From assembly GCA_963728875.1 (NCBI GenBank), contig CAVSLJ010000002.1:620001-684000 (forward strand): a DNA stretch of 64,000 nucleotides. The letters run 5' to 3'. This stretch comes from DASUPK01 sp963728875. Lineage in GTDB: Bacteria; Actinomycetota; Thermoleophilia; Solirubrobacterales; 70-9. Positions 37,082-44,874 of this stretch are shown piece after piece. The notes beneath the pieces were generated by a model, which worked only from the letters and a program-made list of their open reading frames with translations, was not told where the DNA came from and did not search any database. Positions within the stretch are counted from its first letter, which is position 1. Each line of letters begins with the position of its first letter. Made by a program: the position numbers and the translations under genes.

Positions 37082-38083
37082 TCACGAACCCAGTGTACGG
37101 GAGGCGGGTTCGCCGATTTCCTCGGCGTCCACTTCTGCAGCCGTGGGTTCAGGCGGCGGCGTACCCGTCGGCTCGCCGACCGGGTCGAGCCACTCGCGGT
37201 ATTCCTCGAGGCGGCCGTGCAGCGCGTCGTCGAACTTGGCCTGGATGACGCGGGTGATCTCCCCTGGCCGGCCGAGGTCGTGGTCGTCGATCTCGCGGAC
37301 CGGGACGAGCTCGGCAGCGGTGCCGGTGAGGAAGACCTCCTCGGCCAGGTAGAGCTCCGCGCGCGCGATGTCGCGCTCGACCACGGTGTAGCCAAGGTCG
37401 CGAGCGAGCTGGATCACCGACTTGCGGTTGATCCCGTCGAGGATCGAAGAGGCGTGTCCCGGCGTGACGATCTCGCCCTCGCGGACGAGGTAGATGTTCT
37501 CGCCGGACCCCTCGCAGACGAAGCCGCGATCGTCGAGCAGGATCGCCTCGTCGTAGCCGGCGTTCGCGCTCTCGGTCTTGGCGAGGATCGAGTTCAGGTA
37601 CTGGCCCGAGGCCTTGGCGTGAGGGATGAGCCCCGAGGGCGAGATGCGCCGCCAGGATGAGACCTTGGCGCGCACGCCCTCCTTCTTGCCCTCCTCTCCG
37701 AGGTAGGCGCCCCATGGCCAGACGGCGATGATCACGTCGACGGGGGCGCTCTGCGCGTAGAGGCCCATCTCGCCGTAGCCGCGGAAGGCGAGCGGGCGGA
37801 TGTAGCAGCTGCGCAGCCCGTTGCGGCGGATCAGCTCCTTGGTGGCCTCGCGGATCTCCTCGAGGTCGTGGTTGAGCGGCAGGTAGTAGAGCTCCGCGGA
37901 CTTCGCGAGCCGGTCGAGGTGGTCCTGGTGGCGGAAGATCGCCGGCCCGATCTCGGTGTCGTAGCAGCGGATTCCCTCGAAGACACCCGTGCCGTAGTGC
38001 AGCCCGTGCGTGAGGACGTGCACGTTCGCCTCGTCCCACGGGACGAACTCGCCGTTCTTCCAGATGAGTTCAGCCTTCTCCAC
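37082..38083 (-). CDS. ilvE: Branched-chain amino acid aminotransferase
   Basis: 333 aa, GTG start. Final transamination for Leu, Ile and Val. Fold-type IV PLP enzyme: HVLTHGLHYGTGVFEGIRCY at the front, PLP-site Lys in LIPHAKASGQYLNSILAKTE, then LLDDRGFVCEGSGENIYLV and EVFLTGTAAELVPV. A -10-like CATAAT lies at 38097-38092, so transcription would start within one or two bases of the GTG; a leaderless mRNA is possible. A GC-rich hairpin (CGGGCGC/GCGCCCG, 38109-38132) separates it from leuB and could end leuB transcripts. A small hairpin near 37000-37020 lies before cimA. Confidence 0.94.
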   Translation of the reverse strand: MEKAELIWKNGEFVPWDEANVHVLTHGLHYGTGVFEGIRCYDTEIGPAIFRHQDHLDRLAKSAELYYLPLNHDLEEIREATKELIRRNGLRSCYIRPLAFRGYGEMGLYAQSAPVDVIIAVWPWGAYLGEEGKKEGVRAKVSSWRRISPSGLIPHAKASGQYLNSILAKTESANAGYDEAILLDDRGFVCEGSGENIYLVREGEIVTPGHASSILDGINRKSVIQLARDLGYTVVERDIARAELYLAEEVFLTGTAAELVPVREIDDHDLGRPGEITRVIQAKFDDALHGRLEEYREWLDPVGEPTGTPPPEPTAAEVDAEEIGEPASRTLGS

Positions 38084-38153
38084 GGTCGATGATTATGGAC
38101 TATGTGATTCGGGCGCGGGGTTTGTGGCGCCCGGATATGCCGAAGGGTCTCTC

Positions 38154-39185
38154 CTACAGCGCAGCTAGAACGGCTTCTGTCATCTCCTCGGTGGTGGCCT
38201 CACCGCCCAGGTCCGGCGTACGGAGACCCCCGGCGAGAGCCGAATCGACCGCGGCCTCGAGTTTGCCCGCCTCGTCATGCATGCCGAGCCCGTACTTGAG
38301 CATCATCGCCACCGAGAGCAGAGTGGCGAGCGGGTTCGCCTTGCCGGTCCCCGCAATGTCAGGCGCCGAGCCGTGGACCGGCTCGTATAGGCCAGGGCCG
38401 TCCTCACCGAGGCTGGCGGACGGCAGCATCCCGAGGGACCCGGTGAGCATCGCCGCCTCATCGCTGAGGATGTCGCCGAAGAGGTTCTCCGTCACGATCA
38501 CGTCGAACCCCGCCGGGTTGGCGACGAGCTGCATCGCCGCGTTGTCGACCAGCAGGTGGTCGAGCTCGATCTCCTCGTACTCCGGCGCGAGCCGGGTGAC
38601 CGTCTCGCGCCAGAGCCGGGAGGTCTCGAGCACGTTCGCCTTGTCGACCGAGGTCACCCGGCCGTTGCGCTCGCCCGCCGCCTCGAAGGCGACGCGCGCG
38701 ATCCGCTCGATCTCCTCCACGGTGTACGCACAGTCGTCGTGAGCCCGATCGCCCTCGCGCCCGGACTCGCCGAAGTAGATGCCGCCGGTGAGCTCGCGCA
38801 CGACGAGGAGATCGGTGCCCTCGATCCGCTCGCGGCGCAGCGGGCTGGCCTCGAGCAGCGCCTCGCTCGGGCGGACGGGACGCAGGTTCGCAAACAGGCC
38901 GAGCCCCTTGCGGAGCCCGAGCAGCCCCTGCTCGGGGCGGGGCTTGTCGGGGTCGGTGGTGTCCCACTTCGGTCCTCCCACGGCGCAGAGCAGCACCGCG
39001 TCGGCCTGCCGGCACGCCTCGAGGACCTCGTCGGCCAGCGCCGTGCCGTGCTCGTCGATCGAGGCCCCGCCGATCAGGTGCTCGGTGATCTCGAAGTCGC
39101 CGAGCTTCGCCAGGGCGCTCCTGGCGGCGGCGCCGATCTCGGGCCCGATCCCATCGCCGGGAAGGAAAACGATCCGCTTGCTCAC
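38154..39185 (-). CDS. leuB: 3-Isopropylmalate dehydrogenase
   Basis: 343 aa from a GTG at 39185 (KRIVFLPGDGIGPEIGAAAR). Oxidises and decarboxylates 3-isopropylmalate in leucine synthesis. AVGGPKWD, ANLRPVRPSEALLEAS, ELTGGIYFGESGREG, VTENLFGDILSDEAAMLTGS and EPVHGSAPDIAGTGKANPLA match LeuB closely, including the last motif that recognises NAD. A longer frame upstream overlaps the gdh-type gene and is a shadow. It starts 10 bases downstream of that gene. Confidence 0.96.
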   Translation of the reverse strand: MSKRIVFLPGDGIGPEIGAAARSALAKLGDFEITEHLIGGASIDEHGTALADEVLEACRQADAVLLCAVGGPKWDTTDPDKPRPEQGLLGLRKGLGLFANLRPVRPSEALLEASPLRRERIEGTDLLVVRELTGGIYFGESGREGDRAHDDCAYTVEEIERIARVAFEAAGERNGRVTSVDKANVLETSRLWRETVTRLAPEYEEIELDHLLVDNAAMQLVANPAGFDVIVTENLFGDILSDEAAMLTGSLGMLPSASLGEDGPGLYEPVHGSAPDIAGTGKANPLATLLSVAMMLKYGLGMHDEAGKLEAAVDSALAGGLRTPDLGGEATTEEMTEAVLAAL

Positions 39186-39195
39186 CGGCGGAACT

Positions 39196-40569
39196 CTATG
39201 GATAGATCGCCCGCAGGCGCGATGCCTCGGCCACCCGCTCGATCGCCAGCGCCTGGGCCGCCGTCCGCCAGTCCGCGCCGTAGCGGTCGGCGGCTTCCAG
39301 AACCCTCTGCATCCCGGTCCGCATCGTCCGCTCGAGCTGCTCGGCGATCGCCTCTGAGGTCCACTTCTGGCGCTGCACGTCCTGGACCCACTCGTAGTAG
39401 CTGACCGTGACGCCCCCGCCGTTCGCGAGCACGTCGGGGACGACCGGGATGCCGCGCTCCGCCAGGATCGCGTCGCCCTCGGGGGTGGTTGGGCCGTTGG
39501 CGGCCTCGACCACGAGGCGGCAGTCGAGGCGGGCAGCGTTCTCGTCGGTGATCTGCTGCTCCAGCGCAGCTGGGACGAGGAGATCGCACGGGACCTCCAG
39601 GACCTCCATCCTGCCGACCTGCTCACCACCCGGGAACCCGCGCATGAAGCCGTGCTCGGCGATCCACGCCTCCAGGGCCTGGACGTCCAGGCCGTCTTCG
39701 TTGGCGATGCCGCCGGCGACATCGGTCACGGCGACGATGGTCGCGCCGCGGCTCCTGAGCTCCGCCGCGATCACGGCCCCCACCTTGCCGAAGCCCTGGA
39801 CCACCACGCGCTGGCCGGCCAGCTCCCATCCGAGGTGATCCAGCGTGGCCTCGGTCGCGAAGACGACGCCGAGGCCGGTGGCCGCCTGACGGCCCTCGGA
39901 CCCACCGAGCACCACCGGCTTGCCGGTGACGATCTCGGGGACGGCCTGCCCGGCCTGTTGCGAGTAGGTGTCCATGAACCAGGCCATCTCCCGCTCCCCC
40001 GTGGCCATGTCCGGCGCTCCGATGTCCCGGTCCGGCCCGATGACCGGCGAGATCTCGGCCGCGTACCGGCGGATGATCCGCTCGATCTCATCGGCGGAAA
40101 GGCGGTTTGGGTCGCACCGGACGCCGCCCTTCGCCCCGCCGAATGGCAGCTCGAGCAGCGCGCACTTGTAGGTCATCCAGAGCGCGAGCGCGGCACACTC
40201 GCCGAGCGAGACGCCGGGCGCGAAGCGAATCCCGCCCTTTGCGGGACCCATGGCGAGGGTGTGCTGGACCCGGTACCCGGTGAGGTTCTGGACCTCTCCG
40301 GAATCCCGGCGGATGGGGAAATTGACCACCAGGGACCGGCGGGGCTCCAGCAGGCGCAGTCGCAGCTCGGGGTCGAGATTGAGCACGGCGGCCGCCCGCT
40401 CGAACTGCTCGAGGGCGACGCGGTAGAGCTCCGAACGCCACTCCGCCCCGGGCGCGACGAGATGCTTCTCGGTCGCCAGGACCTCATCCCAGCCGCCCGT
40501 CCCGCGCCGCTCCCGGCCGGCGCGTTCCTCGGCCTCCGACAACTTCTCGGGCGAGCGCTCCTCGGACAT
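39196..40569 (-). CDS. Glu/Leu/Phe/Val dehydrogenase, probably glutamate dehydrogenase
   Basis: 457 aa. NAD(P)-dependent deamination of an amino acid or its reverse. PFGGAKGGVRCDPNRLS holds the catalytic Lys region, GAPDMATGEREMAWFMDTYS the second site, and VVVQGFGKVGAVIAAELRSR the Rossmann loop. LVVEAANGPTTPEGDAILAE is also standard. The length and the SRQ-free ends fit the hexameric ~45-50 kDa class. Substrate preference (Glu versus branched-chain) is not decided by sequence. The position among leu/ilv genes makes a branched-chain or glutamate-supply role both plausible. Confidence 0.88.
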   Translation of the reverse strand: MSEERSPEKLSEAEERAGRERRGTGGWDEVLATEKHLVAPGAEWRSELYRVALEQFERAAAVLNLDPELRLRLLEPRRSLVVNFPIRRDSGEVQNLTGYRVQHTLAMGPAKGGIRFAPGVSLGECAALALWMTYKCALLELPFGGAKGGVRCDPNRLSADEIERIIRRYAAEISPVIGPDRDIGAPDMATGEREMAWFMDTYSQQAGQAVPEIVTGKPVVLGGSEGRQAATGLGVVFATEATLDHLGWELAGQRVVVQGFGKVGAVIAAELRSRGATIVAVTDVAGGIANEDGLDVQALEAWIAEHGFMRGFPGGEQVGRMEVLEVPCDLLVPAALEQQITDENAARLDCRLVVEAANGPTTPEGDAILAERGIPVVPDVLANGGGVTVSYYEWVQDVQRQKWTSEAIAEQLERTMRTGMQRVLEAADRYGADWRTAAQALAIERVAEASRLRAIYP

Positions 40570-40608
40570 GAAGCCTCCTCTCTCCCCCTCCTCGGGAGAG
40601 GATACGAC

Positions 40609-41382
40609 TCAGTTGCGGCGCGCGTCGATGTTGAGGCGAACGTAGTTGAGAACGAGCGGGTCGTCCTCCAGCTCGAGAACGGCCTCTGCGAACCCGCGGC
40701 GCTTCTCCTCCGGCAGTCGCGCGAGATGCGGGCCCATCGTCACGGTGGTGGTGAAGTCGTACGGATGCTCGGGCTGCACGGGCTTGTCCTCGAGCCAACA
40801 TGAGACGTCCCCGAATCCGGCCTTCCGCAGGCGCTCCTCGGTCTCGTCGGGAGAGGCGAAGTTCCACATGATCGACATGTCCTGGAAGTGATCGGCGAAC
40901 TCGGGCCGGGTGGCGACCGAGACGATCGCCTGGGCGTGTCTTGCGACGTTGCCCTCTCCCCCGCATTGCGCGACCAGGCGGCCACCGGGCCGAAGCGCGT
41001 CATGCAGGCGCGAGAAGAGCAGTTCGTGGTCGGGCACCCAGTGGAAGGTCGCGGTCGAAAAGATCACGTCGACCGGTTCCGGGATCTCGAGCCGCGAGAG
41101 GTCGGCGACCATGTAGTCGGCGCGTTCGCCGAGGGCCTCGCGGGCCTTGGCGATCATCGATTCGGAGGCGTCCACGCACAGGACTCGCCCATCGGGCAGC
41201 TTCTCGAGCAGCTTGGCCGTCACTCGGCCGGAGCCGCAGCCGGCGTCCATGACCGTCTCGTCGCCGTTCAGCGCGAGGCGGTCGAGCACCTCCAGCCCCC
41301 ACTCGTACTGAGGGTCCGAGACCCTGTCGTAGGTCTGCGCGTCCCATTCCCGCGGGCCCGTGTTCATCGATCCGGTGCTCAC
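40609..41382 (-). CDS. Class I SAM-dependent methyltransferase (trans-aconitate methyltransferase-like)
   Basis: 257 aa, GTG start overlapping the leuD stop as GTGA. VMDAGCGSGRVTAKLLEKLP is the SAM-binding glycine loop, VLCVDASESMIAKAREAL the acidic loop, and DVIFSTATFHWVPDHELLFS the catalytic region. HWV and the overall order resemble trans-aconitate 2-methyltransferase. Trans-aconitate-like inhibitors affect aconitase-type enzymes, and the gene is coupled to leuD, an aconitase-family subunit; a detoxifying role is an inference only. Confidence 0.8.
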   Translation of the reverse strand: MSTGSMNTGPREWDAQTYDRVSDPQYEWGLEVLDRLALNGDETVMDAGCGSGRVTAKLLEKLPDGRVLCVDASESMIAKAREALGERADYMVADLSRLEIPEPVDVIFSTATFHWVPDHELLFSRLHDALRPGGRLVAQCGGEGNVARHAQAIVSVATRPEFADHFQDMSIMWNFASPDETEERLRKAGFGDVSCWLEDKPVQPEHPYDFTTTVTMGPHLARLPEEKRRGFAEAVLELEDDPLVLNYVRLNIDARRN

Positions 41383-41942
41383 AGCGAGGTCGTCACCGGG
41401 CCCGAGTCCGCCTTGCCGGCCGCTTCGAAGCGGTCGATCGCCTCGCCTCGCTCGAAGGTCATGGCGACGTCGTCGAGCCCGTTGGAAAGCCGGTGCTTGA
41501 TGTCCTCGTCGATCTCGAACTGGAAGACGCCCTCCGCGCAGTTCACCGTCTGATCGTCGAGGTCGATCCGCGCCTCGCCCGCCGCGGCCACCGCCCGGCA
41601 GTGCTCCTCGTCGAGGATCACCGGCAGCAGCCCGTTCTTCGTGCAGTTCGAATAGAAGATGTCGGAGAACGAGGGCGCGATCACCGCGTCGAAGCCGTAG
41701 TCCTTCAGCCCCCAGACCGCGTGCTCGCGCGATGAGCCGGACCCGAAGTTCCGTCCCGCGACCAGGATCGGATGCGGCTCGAGCTCGATCTCGCCGGAAC
41801 GGAACCAGTCATAGAAGAGGAACTCGCCGTAGCCGGTCTTCTCGACCCTCTTCAGGAACTGCTTGGGCATGATCTGGTCGGTGTCCACGTCGTTGCGGTC
41901 CAACACCGCGACGTGGCCCTCGATGACGTCGATTGCGTCCAT
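41379..41942 (-). CDS. leuD: 3-Isopropylmalate dehydratase, small subunit
   Basis: 187 aa. With LeuC it isomerises 2- to 3-isopropylmalate. Swivel-domain features: DTDQIMPKQFLKRVEKTGYG at the start, LVAGRNFGSGSSREHAVWGL (substrate-binding Ser/Arg loop), IAPSFSDIFYSNCTKNGLLP. Starts one base after leuC ends, so they are surely co-translated. It could also act on citramalate made by CimA, as in other bacteria using that route. Confidence 0.95.
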   Translation of the reverse strand: MDAIDVIEGHVAVLDRNDVDTDQIMPKQFLKRVEKTGYGEFLFYDWFRSGEIELEPHPILVAGRNFGSGSSREHAVWGLKDYGFDAVIAPSFSDIFYSNCTKNGLLPVILDEEHCRAVAAAGEARIDLDDQTVNCAEGVFQFEIDEDIKHRLSNGLDDVAMTFERGEAIDRFEAAGKADSGPVTTSL

Positions 41943-41943
41943 C

Positions 41944-43329
41944 TCAGCTCCAATCCCTGATGTCGACGAAGCTCCCCTCCACGGCCGCCGCGGCGGCCAT
42001 CTTCGGGCTGACCAGGTGGGTCCGCCCTCCGGCGCCCTGGCGGCCCTCGAAGTTGCGGTTCGACGTCGAGGCGCAGCGCTCGCCCGGCTGCAGGATGTCC
42101 GGATTCATCCCGAGGCAGGCCGAGCAGCCCGACTCGCGCCACTCGAAGCCGGCGGACACGAAGACCTCGTGCAGGCCCTCCTCCTCCGCCTGCGCCTTCA
42201 CCTGCTGGGAGCCCGGAACGACCATCCCGCGCAGGCTCGAGGCGATCTCCCGCCCGTCGACGATGGAGGCGGCCTCGCGCAGGTCCGAGATCCGCGAGTT
42301 GGTGCAGGAGCCGATGAAGATCCGGTCCAGGGGGATCTCCGTCATCGGGGTGCCGGGCTGCAGGTCCATGTAGGCGAGGGCGCGCTCGGCGGCCTCGCGG
42401 TCCGCCGGTGAGTCCATCGCCGTCGGGTCAGGGACCTGGTCCGTCACCTCGACCACCATGCCCGGGGTTGTCCCCCAGGTGACCATCGGGGAGATCGCCG
42501 TGGCGTCCACCTCGACCTCCGTGTCGAAGCTCGCGCCGTTGTCGGTGGGCAGCCGGCGCCAGCGCTCCACGGCGGCGTCGAAGTCGGCGGGAACGCCCGG
42601 GCGGCCCTTGATGTACTCGAAGGTCGTCTCGTCCGGCGCGACCATTCCGGCGCGGCCGCCACCCTCGATGGTCATGTTGCAGATCGTCATCCGGTTCTCC
42701 ATCGAGAGGGCCTCGATCGCGGGGCCCGCGTACTCGACCGCGTAGCCTTGCATGCCGCCGACGCCGAGGCGGCCGATCGTCGCCAGGATCAGGTCCTTGG
42801 CAGTGACGCCGAAGCCGAGCTCGCCCGAGTAGTCGATCCGCATCGACTTCGGGCGCCGCTGGACGAGGCACTGCGTCGCCAGCACGTGCTCCACCTCGGA
42901 GGTCCCGATGCCGAAGGCCAATGCGCCGAACGCGCCGTGCGTCGAGGTGTGGGAGTCGCCGCAGACGATCGTCATGCCGGGCTGGGTGACGCCCAGCTCC
43001 GGGCCGATCACGTGCACGATCCCGCGGCGCTCGGACCCCAGCGAGTAGAGCGGGATGCCGAACTCCTCGCAGTTGGCCTCGAGGGCCTCGACCTGCTTGC
43101 GTGACAGCTCGTCCGCGATCAGCCGCGCGGCGGGGGTGCCGTCCGTGGGGACGTTGTGGTCGGCCGTGGCCAGGGTCTTGTCGGGCCGGCGCACCCCTCG
43201 CTCGGCGAGCCGGAGCCCGTCGAACGCCTGCGGCGAGGTCACCTCGTGGACGAGGTGGAGGTCGATGTAGATCAGGTCGTCATCGACCTCGTGGGCGTCC
43301 CAGATCTTCTCGAACAGGTTCTTGGGCAT
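41944..43329 (-). CDS. leuC: 3-Isopropylmalate dehydratase, large subunit
   Basis: 461 aa. Carries the 4Fe-4S cluster: Cys in FIGSCTNSRISDLREAA and two in SGCSACLGMNPDILQPGERC. N-terminal IYIDLHLVHEVTSPQAFDGL and VCGDSHTSTHGAFGALAFGI are canonical. Start MPKNLFEKIWDAHEV. It follows the XRE/cupin regulator gene by 8 bases, which suggests the regulator is in the same transcript and may control it. Confidence 0.96.
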   Translation of the reverse strand: MPKNLFEKIWDAHEVDDDLIYIDLHLVHEVTSPQAFDGLRLAERGVRRPDKTLATADHNVPTDGTPAARLIADELSRKQVEALEANCEEFGIPLYSLGSERRGIVHVIGPELGVTQPGMTIVCGDSHTSTHGAFGALAFGIGTSEVEHVLATQCLVQRRPKSMRIDYSGELGFGVTAKDLILATIGRLGVGGMQGYAVEYAGPAIEALSMENRMTICNMTIEGGGRAGMVAPDETTFEYIKGRPGVPADFDAAVERWRRLPTDNGASFDTEVEVDATAISPMVTWGTTPGMVVEVTDQVPDPTAMDSPADREAAERALAYMDLQPGTPMTEIPLDRIFIGSCTNSRISDLREAASIVDGREIASSLRGMVVPGSQQVKAQAEEEGLHEVFVSAGFEWRESGCSACLGMNPDILQPGERCASTSNRNFEGRQGAGGRTHLVSPKMAAAAAVEGSFVDIRDWS

Positions 43330-43337
43330 CGGTGCTC

Positions 43338-43949
43338 CTAGCCTCGCCTCAGCCCGGCGGCGACCACGGCGAACAGCCGGGCCTCGGACGAGGAATTGTT
43401 CTCGAAATGGTGCGGCAGGTCGGCGTCGAAGGTGACGCTGTCCCCGTGCGTGAGCTCGTGGCGCCGGCCGTCGATGAAGAGCTCAATGGCGCCCTCGAGG
43501 ACAACCGCCGTCTCGCGGCTCCCCGGCTCGTGCACTGGCGGGTCGTCGGGGCCGCCTGTCGTGGCGCCCGGCGCCAGCGTGTGCTCTGAGACGTCGGAGC
43601 GCTGCCCCGGCAGGGGCGGCGTCAGTTCCTCCACCCTGTGTCCGCGACGGCGCCGCGTGCGCCGGTCGCGCGCTCGGACGACGACCACGTGGCGATCCTC
43701 GTCGAGGCGAAGCAGTTGCGACAGGGTGAGGTCCAGGCCGGCCGCGATCTTCTGGGCGACGGCGAGGGTAGGGCTGGTCTCGCCGCGCTCGACCTGGGAG
43801 AGCATCGGTGCGCTGACGCCGCTGCGCTCGGCCAGATCTCGCAGGGAGAGGTCCATCGCTTCGCGCAGGCTCTTCACCCGCGCCCCGACCGCGCCATCCG
43901 CCGAGACGGCCTGCTCACCGCTCGCCTTGGGCCTGGTTGCGCTCGCCAT
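43338..43949 (-). CDS. XRE-family regulator with C-terminal cupin domain
   Basis: 203 aa from the ATG at 43949; the longer frame upstream is a shadow. Residues ~22-80 form the helix-turn-helix domain (ARVKSLREAMDLSLRDLAER, SGVSAPMLSQVERGETSPTL). The C-terminal half is a cupin (HEPGSRETAVVLEGAIELFI, GDSVTFDADLPHHFENNSSS) that could bind a small ligand. The family regulates amino acid, polyamine and efflux genes. It stands 8 bases upstream of leuC, and an inverted repeat lies just before its own start, so self-control and control of leuC-leuD are likely. Confidence 0.87.
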   Translation of the reverse strand: MASATRPKASGEQAVSADGAVGARVKSLREAMDLSLRDLAERSGVSAPMLSQVERGETSPTLAVAQKIAAGLDLTLSQLLRLDEDRHVVVVRARDRRTRRRRGHRVEELTPPLPGQRSDVSEHTLAPGATTGGPDDPPVHEPGSRETAVVLEGAIELFIDGRRHELTHGDSVTFDADLPHHFENNSSSEARLFAVVAAGLRRG

Positions 43950-43955
43950 CGGCCC

Positions 43956-43971
43956 GTACGTTATCACGTAC
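43956..43971. promoter_or_regulatory. Inverted-repeat operator candidate before the XRE/cupin gene
   Basis: GTACGT-TATC-ACGTAC: perfect 6-base arms with a 4-base spacer, starting 7 bases before the regulator's ATG and 20 bases after the end of the neighbouring gene. AT-rich for this genome. Likely the regulator's own site. Confidence 0.55.
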
Positions 43972-43990
43972 GAATGTATGTGCAGCGGAG

Positions 43991-44461
43991 CTAGGTGGCG
44001 GGCTCGAGCACGACCACCGGGATCTGGCGGTCCGTGCGCCGCTGATAGTTGTCGTAGTCCGGATAGGCGTCGGCCATCATCCGCCAGAGCCGGTCCCGCT
44101 CCTCGCCGGCCGCCTCGCGCGCTCGCACCCGCCGCTTCTCGCCCTTCGACCACGCGGTGGTCTCGGGGCTCGCCTTCAGGTTGTAATACCAGGCCGGGTT
44201 CCGGTCGGTGCCGCCCTTGGAGGCGATCAGGACGAGGTTGTCGCCGTCGGGCAGGCAGAGCAATGGATGCGTGCGGTGCTTGCCCGACTTCCTCCCCACG
44301 GACTCGACCAGCACGACCGGCACGCCGTACGCCTTGCCGCCGATCCGCCCGCCACTCACCTTGTAGGCGGCGGTGTGGAAGTCGGTGAACCGCTCCCAGA
44401 ACCACCAGAGCCGGGAGCTCGACGGGGGCGCCTCGGGAAGCTGCAGCTTCACGAAGGGCAC
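43991..44461 (-). CDS. F420-dependent nitroreductase-family (Ddn-like) oxidoreductase
   Basis: 156 aa. Split beta-barrel deazaflavin-binding family: VVLVESVGRKSGKHRTHPLL (the GRKSGK/R-R-HPL phosphate and F420 site), NLVLIASKGGTDRNPAWYYN and PETTAWSKGEKRRVRAREA, with YPDYDNYQRRTDRQIPVVVL at the end. The whole order fits Ddn/FDR proteins of actinobacteria. Substrate unknown; quinones, fatty acids and xenobiotics are known for relatives. It implies that the organism makes F420; no cofactor genes are in the window. It is 1 base from the SnoaL-like gene. Confidence 0.88.
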   Translation of the reverse strand: MPFVKLQLPEAPPSSSRLWWFWERFTDFHTAAYKVSGGRIGGKAYGVPVVLVESVGRKSGKHRTHPLLCLPDGDNLVLIASKGGTDRNPAWYYNLKASPETTAWSKGEKRRVRAREAAGEERDRLWRMMADAYPDYDNYQRRTDRQIPVVVLEPAT

Positions 44462-44462
44462 C

Positions 44463-44867
44463 CTATCCGTCGGCGCGCCTCATCTCGGCGCCGTCGCGGG
44501 CTTCCGCCTCGGTGCGGGAGACTTCCCACCAGACTGCCCTTCCGTTCCGGACCTGGGCCAGGTTCCACATCTCCTGGGGCACCTCCACGTCGGCGACCTT
44601 TCCGCTGATGACGACCGGCGTGAGCACGAGCCCGTCGCCCAGATCGAGGGGCTCGGATATGTCGTAGCGGAGCCCGCCCAGGGAATTGACAACGCGGTCC
44701 CACCATTCGCGCACACCGTCGTGCCCTCTGAACGTTCCCCCCTCCGCCTCCGCGACCAGCGAGTTGAACTCGATCTCGGGATCCATCAACTCGAGGAAAC
44801 CGCTGAGGTCGCGGGCCTGCAGCGCGGCCCACGCTTCCTTCGCGATCTCGATGTCGGACCCGGACAT
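44463..44867 (-). CDS. SnoaL/NTF2-like protein
   Basis: 134 aa from the ATG at 44867 (MSGSDIEIAKEAWAALQARD). Fold markers: LSGFLELMDPEIEFNSLVAE, GHDGVREWWDRVVNSLG and the strand end QVRNGRAVWWEVSRTEAEA. Same broad family as the gene at 3633, though not a close copy. Seven bases downstream of leuA, so in its transcript. Function unknown; the pairing with an F420 oxidoreductase next door suggests a small redox or catabolic side unit. Confidence 0.78.
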   Translation of the reverse strand: MSGSDIEIAKEAWAALQARDLSGFLELMDPEIEFNSLVAEAEGGTFRGHDGVREWWDRVVNSLGGLRYDISEPLDLGDGLVLTPVVISGKVADVEVPQEMWNLAQVRNGRAVWWEVSRTEAEARDGAEMRRADG

Positions 44868-44874
44868 GCGGCCT

